From Bacilli bacterium (GTDB taxonomy: Bacteria; Bacillota_I; Bacilli_A; RFN20; CAG-449), in assembly GCA_900755065.1 (NCBI GenBank), contig CAAEFC010000050.1, forward strand, positions 1-12,867: a stretch of DNA of 12,867 bases. The letters run 5' to 3'. This document shows positions 1 through 7,912 of this stretch, in pieces (within the stretch, counting starts at the first letter, position 1; every line of letters starts with the position of its first letter). The translations under genes were made by a program, and so were the position numbers. The notes under the pieces are model-generated. The model ran no database searches. It was given only the letters and a program-made list of their open reading frames with translations, and was not told the DNA's origin.

Positions 1-1136
1 ACGCTCTGCGTCTCCATGATTTCGTAAAACACTTTGCCGTCCTCGTAAGGAATGAATAACGGCACCTCGAAATAAAGGTCGCTCAGGCAACGATCGATCA
101 GATTCCAGATCGGCTCCACGTACCCGTCGTCTTTGAGCGAAACCAGCAGTTCGTTTTCTTTCATCATCGGAAGAGGGGAAGAAATGCGGTCGATTTTATT
201 GTAAATCCGGGCGATTTTCTTTTCGCCTACGTAATTGCCGACCACGCGGTCGAGCAGTTCTTCCTGCGCCGGAAAGGATTCGTCGGAAAGGTCGATGACT
301 TCCAGAATCAGATCGGCATAGGCGATTTTCTCAAAAGTCGAACCGAAGGAACGGACGAGGTGAACCGGAAGCGAATCGATGAATCCGACCGTATCGGTGA
401 GAAGAAACGGAAGATGACCCTTTCCCTTGATGAGGCGGGTCGTCGTATCCAGCGTCGCGAAGAGGCGGTCTTCTTCCAGTACCGGCGTTTTCCGGACGTT
501 TTCGGTCCGCGCGATAAAGCGGTTCATCAACGTCGATTTCCCCGCATTGGTGTACCCCACGATCGCGACGGAAGGAATCGCGGGCTGATTTTCCTCTTCG
601 CGGATTCTCCTCTTCTGAATCCGGTCCAGTTCTCTTTCTTTCTGCGCGATTTCCCTTCGGATCTGATACTTCCGGATCTCACCGCTTTTTTCGCCGCTGC
701 CGCGATTATTTCCTTTTCCGGAAGTGATCTGATCGTAATGGGAAGAACGGTCGGTCAGTTCGGCGAGTTGCCGTTTCGCCAAAGCGATTTCCACTTCGAG
801 TTTGGCTTCTTTGGTCTTCGCGCGCATTTCAAAAATCCGGATGATGACCATCGTACGATCCCACACTTCGACGTTCAGTTGCTCTTTCAGATTTCTCACT
901 TGCAAAGCACTGAGCGTATGATTGAAAACGACTAAATCGATGCTTTTCGACAAAATATCCAGACCGATGTGGCTGATCTGTCCGGAGGAGATGAAGGTCG
1001 AACGGCGGATGGTGACGATTTCGCATTCCAGTTCCTCTTTCACTTCAATGTTCAGCGTATGCAAAAGATTGCGCATCTCTTCCAGCGACGAATAATAGTA
1101 CGAATCCTGATAACAGTTGACGATGACGGCTTTCAT
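1..1136 (-). CDS. hflX: GTPase HflX (3' end cut by window edge)
   Basis: HflX is a ribosome-associated GTPase that binds the 50S subunit and, in studied bacteria, splits stalled or stressed ribosomes. 378 residues are visible; family members are usually about 410-430 residues, so only the extreme C-terminus is missing. The N-terminal HflX domain and a basic, coiled-coil linker precede the G domain. G1 is GYTNAGKST from residue 194, G3 is DTVGF from residue 248 and G4 is NKID at residue 313. The ATG overlaps the stop of the upstream membrane-protein gene by one base (TAATG), so translation is probably coupled. The nearest GGAGG lies 13 nt before the ATG, longer than usual, which also fits reinitiation. 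It is the last visible gene of the long minus-strand run. Identification is firm; the true 3' end and any terminator are outside the window. Confidence 0.95.
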   Translation of the reverse strand, partial: MKAVIVNCYQDSYYYSSLEEMRNLLHTLNIEVKEELECEIVTIRRSTFISSGQISHIGLDILSKSIDLVVFNHTLSALQVRNLKEQLNVEVWDRTMVIIRIFEMRAKTKEAKLEVEIALAKRQLAELTDRSSHYDQITSGKGNNRGSGEKSGEIRKYQIRREIAQKERELDRIQKRRIREEENQPAIPSVAIVGYTNAGKSTLMNRFIARTENVRKTPVLEEDRLFATLDTTTRLIKGKGHLPFLLTDTVGFIDSLPVHLVRSFGSTFEKIAYADLILEVIDLSDESFPAQEELLDRVVGNYVGEKKIARIYNKIDRISSPLPMMKENELLVSLKDDGYVEPIWNLIDRCLSDLYFEVPLFIPYEDGKVFYEIMETQS

Positions 1137-1507
1137 TAAAATGCAATATCCTCCGCGCCGGTTACTTCCGTTCCCGGACTGAATAAGTTGATCACCCGGA
1201 TCGCTCCGGCAATGAGAACCAGAAGCGTGGCGATCATGAAGATGAAACTCGAACTGGTTTGTTCGCGTTTATACGTTTCGATGGCATCGAAAATAAAATA
1301 GATGATTCCGATCAGAATGATGACCGCGCTGAGACGGGAGCGAAAGATGATCTTTCCGTATTCGTTCGCATACGTAGTCCGTCCCCGGGCGATTTCGATC
1401 AGCAGTTTGATGACGGTGATGCTGATCAGAATGGCGACGATCGACGCGACGAGAAAGAAAATCTGCGCGCGGTATCTTCGGATTTGACGGATCGTTTCTT
1501 CGTTCAT
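1136..1507 (-). CDS. small three-helix membrane protein, function unknown
   Basis: I do not recognise a family. The 123-residue product has a charged N-terminus (MNEETIRQIRRYR), then three hydrophobic segments at about residues 15-37, 58-74 and 86-106, and an acidic tail. It is therefore probably an integral membrane protein with short loops and no visible catalytic motif. It sits 28 nt downstream of the ABC-F gene and overlaps hflX by one base, so it is probably co-transcribed and translationally coupled with both. Its start codon lies in one arm of a perfect 12-bp inverted repeat, and the only SD-like sequence (GGAAA) lies in the loop next to that arm. This suggests restrained or structure-dependent initiation. 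The reading frame is supported by the tight fit to its neighbours and by consistent hydrophobic segments. I infer no function. Confidence 0.8.
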   Translation of the reverse strand: MNEETIRQIRRYRAQIFFLVASIVAILISITVIKLLIEIARGRTTYANEYGKIIFRSRLSAVIILIGIIYFIFDAIETYKREQTSSSFIFMIATLLVLIAGAIRVINLFSPGTEVTGAEDIAF

Positions 1508-1529
1508 ATATTTCCATTATATGAACGAA
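1499..1529 (-). promoter_or_regulatory. perfect inverted repeat over a start codon
   Basis: TTCGTTCATATA (1499-1510) and TATATGAACGAA (1518-1529) are perfect 12-bp complements around a 7-nt loop (1511-1517). In the minus-strand mRNA the ATG of the small membrane protein (1507-1505) is inside the 3' arm. The loop reads ATGGAAA and contains the only purine-rich SD-like stretch. No U-tract follows on either strand, so it is not a standard terminator. It fills the 28-nt gap after the ABC-F stop codon at 1536. Its role is inferred: a translation-initiation hairpin, an RNA-processing or stability element, or a protein-binding dyad. Confidence 0.6.
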
Positions 1530-1535
1530 AATCCG

Positions 1536-3119
1536 CTACAATTCTTTGCCGAATTTCTCGATAAATTCGTCGTACGTGCCATCGAAATCGATGAAACGAT
1601 CCTCTGCCAGAAAGAGAATTCTGTCGGCGACCGATTGAATCAGTTCGTGATCGTGGCTGGTAAATAGCAATACGCCTTTGTACTGGATCATCGCCTTGTT
1701 GAGCGAAGAAACGCTTTCCAGGTCGAGATGATTGGTCGGATCGTCCATCAGAATCAGATTCGGGCTTTCCAGCATCAGTTTGGTAAGCATGCAACGGACG
1801 CGTTCTCCGCCGGAGAGGACCTTAGCCTTTTTCAGCGCCTCTTCGTTGGAAAAGAGCATTCTTCCCAGCCAGCCGCGAAGGTAAGTTTCGTTCTGATCTT
1901 TGGAATAGGGCCGAAGCCACGCGATCAGATCGTCTTCCTCCGATTGAAAGTACGGTGAATTGTCCGCGGGAAGATAACCCGTTTTGACCGTGATGCCGAA
2001 TTTGAAGCGTCCTCCGCCCGGAGGCTCTTCCCCCGTCAGAATCCGGAACAGCGTGGTAACCGCGAGCGAGTTTTTAGCCAGAAAAGCGACTTTCTGATTC
2101 TTTTTCAGAGAAAAACAAAGGTGAGAGAAGAAGCCCGGCGCGGATAAATCCTCCACGTCGAGGACGTCGTTGCCGATTTCTCTTTCCGTCCGGAAATCGA
2201 TGAAAGGATACACGCGGGAACTCGGGATCAGATCGTCCAGTTCGATCTTTTCCAATTCCCGTTTCCGGCTGGTCGCCTGTCTGGATTTGCTGGCATTCGC
2301 GGAAAACCGGGCGATGAATTCTTGCAACTCTTTGATCCGTTGCTCTTTTTTCATGTTGGAATCCCGCATCTGCCTTTGGATCAGTTGACTCGATTCGTAC
2401 CAGAACGCATAATTGCCGATGTAGAGGCGAATGCTGCCGTAATCGACGTCGAGAATCCGGGTACAGACCTTATTCAGAAAATAACGGTCGTGAGAAACGA
2501 TGATCACCGTATTGGGGAATCCGTAGAGAAAATTTTCCAGCCATTGCGAAGCCAGCATATCCAGATTGTTGGTCGGCTCGTCGAGCAGAAGGATATCAGG
2601 ATTTCCGAACAAGGCCTGCGCCAGAAGCACTTTGACCTTTTCTTTCGGTTCGATCTCTCTCATCAAAAGATCGTGCCGGCTGTGATCGATTCCCAAAGAG
2701 GAGAGGAGACTTCTCGCTTCGCTGTCGGCATTCCAGCCGTCGAGTTCGGCGAATTCGTTTTCCAGTTCGCCGGCGCGTAGACCGTCCGCTTCGCTGAAAT
2801 CGCTCTTGGCGTAAAGTTCCTCGCGTTCTTTCATCACCTCGACAAGACGAGGATGCCCCTGAATCACGGTATCGACCAGCGTAAGGTCGTCGTAGGCGTT
2901 CTGATTCTGTTTCAGCACCGACATCCTTTCGCGGTCGGTCAACGAAACGCTTCCTGACGTCGGTTCCAGTTCTCCGGAAAGGATTTTCAGAAAAGTCGTT
3001 TTTCCCGCGCCGTTCGCGCCGATGATGCCGTAGCAGTTGCCTTTCTGAAAGGAAAGGTTGACTTCCTTGAAAAGCGTTCTTCCGCCGAACTGCATCGCTA
3101 CGTCATGAATTTCCAGCAT
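1536..3119 (-). CDS. ykpA: ABC-F ATPase, YkpA/YbiT type
   Basis: This soluble 527-residue protein has two nucleotide-binding domains (NBDs) and no membrane segment. ABC-F proteins act on ribosomes (translation factors or ribosome protection); the exact role of the YkpA/YbiT branch is poorly defined. NBD1 has Walker A GANGAGKT (34-41) and LLLDEPTNNLD (177-187). The inter-domain linker contains RFSANASKSRQATSR (271-285), typical of the branch. NBD2 has LSGGE (435-439) and H-loop SHD (488-490). NBD2 Walker A is ruined (AKNSLAVT, 348-355, with Val for Lys). The NBD1 signature is EIEPKEKV instead of LSGGE. The NBD2 Walker B reads MDDPTNHLD, with Asp460 in place of the catalytic Glu. The ATG is preceded by AAAGGAGA at good spacing and overlaps the end of the SDR gene by 17 nt. 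Length and domain order match the family. Confidence 0.93.
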   Translation of the reverse strand: MLEIHDVAMQFGGRTLFKEVNLSFQKGNCYGIIGANGAGKTTFLKILSGELEPTSGSVSLTDRERMSVLKQNQNAYDDLTLVDTVIQGHPRLVEVMKEREELYAKSDFSEADGLRAGELENEFAELDGWNADSEARSLLSSLGIDHSRHDLLMREIEPKEKVKVLLAQALFGNPDILLLDEPTNNLDMLASQWLENFLYGFPNTVIIVSHDRYFLNKVCTRILDVDYGSIRLYIGNYAFWYESSQLIQRQMRDSNMKKEQRIKELQEFIARFSANASKSRQATSRKRELEKIELDDLIPSSRVYPFIDFRTEREIGNDVLDVEDLSAPGFFSHLCFSLKKNQKVAFLAKNSLAVTTLFRILTGEEPPGGGRFKFGITVKTGYLPADNSPYFQSEEDDLIAWLRPYSKDQNETYLRGWLGRMLFSNEEALKKAKVLSGGERVRCMLTKLMLESPNLILMDDPTNHLDLESVSSLNKAMIQYKGVLLFTSHDHELIQSVADRILFLAEDRFIDFDGTYDEFIEKFGKEL

Positions 3120-4005
3120 GCTTTTCTCTCCTTTCCAGATAGGCTTCCGTCTCTTCGATGACAGGCTTTTTGGAATAAGCCGGCATCGGTACGATCTGCG
3201 GATAACCGGAAAGCGCGAAGAGTCCGCGCGGACGGATCATTCTGTTCGTCTTCTCGGCGGTCAGAGCCGCCAGATTGGTCAAAGCCGCTTTTTCGGCGCT
3301 GTGCGTGAACAAATACAAGAACGCGTGTCCCGCGCGGGTGAACCAACGCGGAAAGCCGGTCTGATCGGAAGCGATGATGTTCGTCTTGCAGAGACCCGGA
3401 TGCGCGACCATCACTTCGGTCTGCCCCTCCTGTTGCATGATTTCGTAGCATAAGCGGCTCAGGCAACGCTTGGAATACCCGTAAAGTTTGTTCCGGCGCA
3501 TTCGATCGACGTTTTCCATTTTCAGATTTCTCCGGCTGAAAAAAGCCGTCAGCGAGGAAACCACGACAACCCGGGCGCGGCACTTGTCCAGCAAGGGATT
3601 CAGCCTTTTCCACAGCCGGTAGGTTCCCAGATAATTCGTCCCGAAAGTCAGTTCAAACCCGTCTTCGGTCCGGGAATGGCTTTTCGGAAAATAAATGCCG
3701 GCGTTGAACACGATTCCGTCGATCCGATCGTAGTTTTTTTCGATCGCATCGGCGAAGGAAAGAATGCTTTCCAGGCGGCTCTGATCGTATGGAATCAGAT
3801 CGATCTCCGCCGAAGGAAACCGATCCAGAAGTTCTTTTTTCGCCTTTTCACCCTTTTTTTGATTCCGGCACGCCATAATGAGGTGCGCGCCTTTGTAACA
3901 CAAAGCGGCGGACGTCTGGAAGCCGAGTCCGCTGTTGGCGCCCGTCACAATGATGTTTTTCCCTTTCAGGGAGGGCAGACGGTCGAGATATTTTCCGTAC
4001 TTCAT
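3103..4005 (-). CDS. short-chain dehydrogenase/reductase (retinol-dehydrogenase-like SDR)
   Basis: This NAD(P)-dependent oxidoreductase of the classical SDR superfamily has 300 residues and is presumably cytosolic. The Rossmann nucleotide motif is TGANSGLG (21-28), followed by ACRN (45-48), NAG (101-103) and N124 in the GTNYLG stretch. The catalytic set is S150/S151 and Y175xxxK179 (YGYSK). The approximately 24-residue distance between Ser and Tyr resembles retinol-dehydrogenase and protochlorophyllide-reductase-like SDRs, but the substrate cannot be read from sequence. The ATG overlaps the nrnA stop as ATGA, and the 3' end overlaps the ABC-F gene by 17 nt, so it is in a coupled operon. An SDR is not an expected partner for its neighbours, and its metabolic role is unknown. 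Confidence 0.88.
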   Translation of the reverse strand: MKYGKYLDRLPSLKGKNIIVTGANSGLGFQTSAALCYKGAHLIMACRNQKKGEKAKKELLDRFPSAEIDLIPYDQSRLESILSFADAIEKNYDRIDGIVFNAGIYFPKSHSRTEDGFELTFGTNYLGTYRLWKRLNPLLDKCRARVVVVSSLTAFFSRRNLKMENVDRMRRNKLYGYSKRCLSRLCYEIMQQEGQTEVMVAHPGLCKTNIIASDQTGFPRWFTRAGHAFLYLFTHSAEKAALTNLAALTAEKTNRMIRPRGLFALSGYPQIVPMPAYSKKPVIEETEAYLERREKHAGNS

Positions 4006-4976
4006 TCGATCAGCGCCTCTAAATCTTTCACCAGGTCATCCAGTTCGTCCAATGAAGTCAGCGTGGCGCCCGAAGCGTTGATATGTCCGCCGCCGCGATA
4101 CTTTTCGGCCACCTGAGAAATGTCGATCTTCTTGCTCCGGATCGAAACGCGGAATTCCTTTTTATCGGCCAGTTCGGTCACGCAGAACCAGATCGGCACG
4201 CCTTTGATGTTGCTCATCAGAGACAGGTGCATCTTTCCGTTTTCGCTGTGAATCTTCAATTCTTTCAGATCCCGATCGCTCAAAACGTAATAGGCGATCC
4301 CCTTCGGGGTAACCTGCATGTGATTCAGAACGAATTTCTGAAAATTCAGCGAATTCAGATCGGTTTCGTACATCAGATCGAAGACGCCGTAACTCGGTTT
4401 CAAGCCGACATCGAGCAGTTTCGAGGCGACGCGAAGCGTATCTCCGTCGACGGACGGAAACAGAAAACGGCCGGAATCGCCGACAATGCCGGAATAAAAA
4501 TACTTGGCCGAAAGGAGCGAAAGCGGATATTTCTTTTCGTTTTCCAGACAGAACGTCGCGACTAATTCGCTCGCGGAAGACAACTCGTTGGCGACGATAT
4601 TGAGATTTCCGTAAGGTTCTTTATTCGGGTGGTGATCGAATTTGATCAGATACTCCGCCTTTTTATAGTGTTCGTCATCGATCCGGCTGCTGTTTCCCGT
4701 ATCGACGACAATGGCAAGAAAGGGTTCGTCGTAAAAGGATTCGTCCACCTTTTCCATTTTCGGATACAGCCGACCGGTAAACGTGGAATGATCCTCGCCG
4801 ACAAAACGGACGGTTTTTCCCGGAAACGATTCCCGGATCCAGTAAGCCAGTCCCAGTTGCGTGCCGAACGCGTCGAAATCCGGCCGCTGATGACGAAAGA
4901 CCACGATGCGGTCGTACGCTTTGATTTTTTTCAATGCTTCTTTGAATTCTCTTTTAAATTGCCGTTTCAATTCCAT
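4002..4976 (-). CDS. nrnA: DHH-family phosphoesterase, NrnA-like nanoRNase/pAp phosphatase
   Basis: NrnA-type enzymes degrade 2-5 nt RNA oligonucleotides and convert 3'-phosphoadenosine 5'-phosphate to AMP, replacing Orn in many Firmicutes. The 324-residue product matches the family length. Metal-binding residues of the DHH domain are visible: H29, D33 and D35 (HQRPDFD), D92 (VVDTG), D114-H115-H116, and D167 in GDSGRF. The DHHA1 domain carries GGGH (295-298) followed by INASGA, which binds substrate. The ATG has the SD GAGG 7 nt upstream and lies 10 nt after the nifS stop. The 3' end shares ATGA with the SDR start. It is cytosolic, with no signal or membrane segment. The alternative, a related DHH enzyme with a different phosphoester substrate, is less likely. 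Confidence 0.92.
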   Translation of the reverse strand: MELKRQFKREFKEALKKIKAYDRIVVFRHQRPDFDAFGTQLGLAYWIRESFPGKTVRFVGEDHSTFTGRLYPKMEKVDESFYDEPFLAIVVDTGNSSRIDDEHYKKAEYLIKFDHHPNKEPYGNLNIVANELSSASELVATFCLENEKKYPLSLLSAKYFYSGIVGDSGRFLFPSVDGDTLRVASKLLDVGLKPSYGVFDLMYETDLNSLNFQKFVLNHMQVTPKGIAYYVLSDRDLKELKIHSENGKMHLSLMSNIKGVPIWFCVTELADKKEFRVSIRSKKIDISQVAEKYRGGGHINASGATLTSLDELDDLVKDLEALIE

Positions 4977-4986
4977 TTTTTCTACC

Positions 4987-6108
4987 TCACTTGATGTTTT
5001 GCACGATTTCTTCCAATGTGTCCGCGAAAGTTTGGATTTCCGCTTCGTCGTTCAGGTAAGACAGCGATACGCGAATCGAATTTTCGCTGATCCGATCGCT
5101 CTTTCCCATCGCTTTCAGCACATGGCTTAAACTCGCTTTCTTGCTCGAACAGGCGGATTGGGTGGAGACGTATATTTCCCGATTGGAAAGAGCCTCGCTG
5201 ACGACCGACGCCTTTTTTCCGACGGAAAAGTTGACGATGTACGGACTGGCGTCTTCGGGCGAATTGAATCCCACGCCTTCGATCCGACTCAGTCGCTTTT
5301 TCAAGGATGTCGACAGACCTTTCACGTACGCATAGCGTTCTTTCTGATTTTCCAGTGCGATTCTGAGCGCTTTCGCCAGGCAGACTTCGTAAGGGAAATT
5401 CGTCGTTCCCGAACGGTACGTGAACTCCTGACCGCCGCCGTTAAGCAAAGGAAGCAAATCCGCGCGTTCCCGTTTCAATAGCGCGCCAGAACCTTTGAAT
5501 CCATTGATTTTGTGGGCGCTGAAACTGATCAGATCGACATTCTCGTAATCGACATCGACCTTTCCGATCGTCTGCGTCGCATCGACGTGAAAGAAGATCT
5601 TCGGGTATTTTTTCAGCATTTTCCCGATCGTTCCGATTTCGTTGACCGAGCCGACTTCGTTGTTGACGCCCATTAACGAAACCAGAATCGTCTCTTCGTC
5701 GATCGCTTTTTCCAGTTCGGCGACATCGATTTTCCCCTGCGCGTTTAACGGCAGATACGTGACGCGAAAGCCGTACTCCTCTTCCAGCCTCCTGAAACTG
5801 TTCAAGACCGAAGCGTGTTCGCCGGAAGAAGTGATCAGATGCTTCCCCCGATTCTGATACCGAAGCGCGATTCCTTTGATCGCCAGATTGTTGGATTCGG
5901 TCGCTCCGCTGGTGAAAATCACTTCGTTTTCCTTGAAATTCATCAGTCTGGCAATCTGCAAACGCGCCTGTTTCTCCAATTGACCGACTTCAAATCCTAA
6001 TTTGTGAGCGGAGGAAGTATTGGCGAAATAGCGCTGATTGATCTGAACGAACGTATCCAGAATTTCCCGGTTCAGCGGACTCGTCGCCGCGTGATCCAAA
6101 TAAATCAT
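4987..6108 (-). CDS. nifS: cysteine desulfurase (NifS/IscS family)
   Basis: This PLP-dependent enzyme takes sulfur from cysteine as an enzyme persulfide, yielding alanine. The sulfur feeds tRNA thiolation, thiamine or Fe-S synthesis. The 373 residues include GATESNN (68-74), H98 (GEHAS) stacking on PLP, D176 (HVDATQT), the Schiff-base K200 in SAHK, and the active-site Cys320 in the STQSACSSK loop. The ATG follows AGGAGG at ideal spacing. A 60-nt gap separates it from ezrA without a visible terminator. In Bacilli a nifS next to ezrA is usually followed by thiI for 4-thiouridine and thiamine; here the next gene is nrnA instead. The sulfur acceptor is therefore not evident from the window. All catalytic residues are present. 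Confidence 0.95.
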   Translation of the reverse strand: MIYLDHAATSPLNREILDTFVQINQRYFANTSSAHKLGFEVGQLEKQARLQIARLMNFKENEVIFTSGATESNNLAIKGIALRYQNRGKHLITSSGEHASVLNSFRRLEEEYGFRVTYLPLNAQGKIDVAELEKAIDEETILVSLMGVNNEVGSVNEIGTIGKMLKKYPKIFFHVDATQTIGKVDVDYENVDLISFSAHKINGFKGSGALLKRERADLLPLLNGGGQEFTYRSGTTNFPYEVCLAKALRIALENQKERYAYVKGLSTSLKKRLSRIEGVGFNSPEDASPYIVNFSVGKKASVVSEALSNREIYVSTQSACSSKKASLSHVLKAMGKSDRISENSIRVSLSYLNDEAEIQTFADTLEEIVQNIK

Positions 6109-6168
6109 TCTCTTTTCCTCCTGTAATTTAGGATATGCTTTCCGGAAAGACCGCCCTATTTGAACAGC

Positions 6169-7893
6169 CTATTTGACATCCGGACGCATTTTTTTAATGA
6201 TGACCACCGTTTCGTCGATCGTCCGGGTAAAATCACCCTCGAAAAAAGAGGTTCCTGCGTTGTTCAAAGCGTACTTGCAATCGAGAAATCCCTGACGATA
6301 TTGATTGGCATAGACGATCGAATCTTCGGCGTACTTCCGCTGGGAGGCGTTTTCTTCCACCTCTTTCAGAAGATTTTTGATCAGTTCTTCGGCGTAGGAC
6401 AGGGTATCCGATGCGCTTTGCACGTCGATCGGCTGCACCTTGATGATGTCGCCGATATCTTCCAGATACGTATACGCCCGGTCGAACGGCAGTTTCATCC
6501 GGTCGGTGAACGAAGGAACGTTGATTTCGCGGATTTCGGCCTGCGCGTCTTTCAATTTAAGGTAATACGAGCAGATTTTCGCGTAGATCTCTTCCGAATC
6601 CTGCTTCAACGAAAGAAGATACCGGTTAAAATCCCGGATAATGTCCTGAATCCGTTTCATTTCCTCTTCCATGTCTTTCATTTTGAGAACGATGATCGAA
6701 AACGGCTGACGCGTGGACGAGTGAATGAACGTATCGAGATCGCGCTTGATGTGCGAAACCCGGTCGATGTCGTTTTCGAGTTCTTCCACTTTATCCAGAT
6801 AATGTTCTTTGATCAGATAAACGTCCTTGTAATTCGGTAACATCCGCTTGATCTTCATAAACTGCTTTTCCAGACCGTACGTATCGTTGTACATCTGTTC
6901 GCTGTTTTCGTCGAAGAACTTTTTCGCCTGTTCTTCATCGTCGAAAGACTTGTAGACGTCCATGATGTCCTCGTCGATCTCATCGAGCGTTTCCTGCACC
7001 TTATCGAAATTGAATCCGGCGACCTTTTTATAGCAATCTTCCAGCATCCGTTTGTAGTTTTCGATTTTCGACATCACTTTTAAATGGTGTAACGGATAGT
7101 TCTGCTTTTCCAGTTCGTCGTAACGGACTTTCACTTCCTCGATCTTTTTCGGAATGACTTTGGAAATGCGGACGCAGAAAACCGGAATCTTGTCGAAGGA
7201 ATCGAGCATCGCCGTCAGCACCTTTTCGATGACCGGAAGTCTTTCGTTGGCTTCTTCGTACCGCGCGGCGGAAGTAAAATCTTCGCATTCCTGAAATAAC
7301 TGGTCGATCTTGCCGTAGAAGCGATCGAACGAATCCTGAATGATCTTCAATTCGTTTTCGTGAATGTTGCACTTTTCTTTCAGTTCGCGGTACATCCTCT
7401 GCAATTTGATCTCTTCCTGATGAAATTCTTCGTCTTTCTGCAAAAGTTTGTTCAGTTCGTTGTACAGTTCGATGACTTTCCGGTCGAATTCGACGACGAT
7501 CGTTTTGGTCGAATTGATCAGATTGCTGATTCCGTGATACTTCTTTTCTCCGATCGTGGTGTTGAGTCCGGAAATAGCCACATAGGAATTCCGGTCGTTT
7601 TCCTGCAAGATCTCCTGATAGCGTTGCGTATACGTCTCGTGGTACTGGATATATTCCAGATTCTGATTAGAAATGTAATCCAGCCGGGCGATAAACTGCT
7701 CGATGTCCTCCACGAGAAGCGTATGCAGCCGACGGTATCGTTTTTCGAGTTCCCGAACCGTTTTTCGCTGACGGCTCCGCCGGATCACAAAGAGATAGAT
7801 CAAAGAAAGACCGACGATCAATACGACGATGATGACGACGATCAGACCGATCAAAAAAAGAGAGTTTTCAAACAGATTGCTCAAAAGTTTCAT
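6169..7893 (-). CDS. ezrA: septation ring formation regulator EzrA
   Basis: EzrA is a membrane-anchored regulator of FtsZ ring assembly found in Bacilli. A hydrophobic segment near the N-terminus (about residues 11-37 of 574) is followed by RRSRQRK and then a long, highly charged, helical cytoplasmic region of spectrin-like repeats. The C-terminus (FFEGDFTRTIDETVVIIKKM) matches the characteristic end of the family. Length is close to the usual 560-575. An in-frame ATG lies eight codons further upstream at 7917. I chose 7893 because AGGTGG sits 9 nt before it, whereas 7917 has no SD and lies inside a probable -10 box. Gene position beside nifS and opposite rpsD agrees with known Bacilli neighbourhoods. 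Sequence identity to studied EzrA is probably low, but architecture and context support the call. Confidence 0.9.
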   Translation of the reverse strand: MKLLSNLFENSLFLIGLIVVIIVVLIVGLSLIYLFVIRRSRQRKTVRELEKRYRRLHTLLVEDIEQFIARLDYISNQNLEYIQYHETYTQRYQEILQENDRNSYVAISGLNTTIGEKKYHGISNLINSTKTIVVEFDRKVIELYNELNKLLQKDEEFHQEEIKLQRMYRELKEKCNIHENELKIIQDSFDRFYGKIDQLFQECEDFTSAARYEEANERLPVIEKVLTAMLDSFDKIPVFCVRISKVIPKKIEEVKVRYDELEKQNYPLHHLKVMSKIENYKRMLEDCYKKVAGFNFDKVQETLDEIDEDIMDVYKSFDDEEQAKKFFDENSEQMYNDTYGLEKQFMKIKRMLPNYKDVYLIKEHYLDKVEELENDIDRVSHIKRDLDTFIHSSTRQPFSIIVLKMKDMEEEMKRIQDIIRDFNRYLLSLKQDSEEIYAKICSYYLKLKDAQAEIREINVPSFTDRMKLPFDRAYTYLEDIGDIIKVQPIDVQSASDTLSYAEELIKNLLKEVEENASQRKYAEDSIVYANQYRQGFLDCKYALNNAGTSFFEGDFTRTIDETVVIIKKMRPDVK

Positions 7894-7912
7894 AGCGTTC
7901 ACCCACCTATTT

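Noticed and set aside
360..935. 191-codon plus-strand frame
   Set aside because: It is antisense to hflX, whose G1, G3 and G4 motifs are clear. There is no domain or SD.
3103..6108. Possible Mycoplasma-type code (UGA = Trp)
   Set aside because: Three genes (nifS, nrnA, SDR) end with TGA exactly where the next gene begins, and Trp is encoded by TGG in the proteins examined. The standard code fits.
6138..6149. Palindrome CTTTCCGGAAAG before nifS, and ATTCCGGAAT near the amylase promoter, as a shared regulatory motif
   Set aside because: The core TTCCGGAA also occurs inside coding DNA, for example near 716-723 in hflX and 9914-9921 in rpsD, so its presence in two gaps is not evidence of a regulon.
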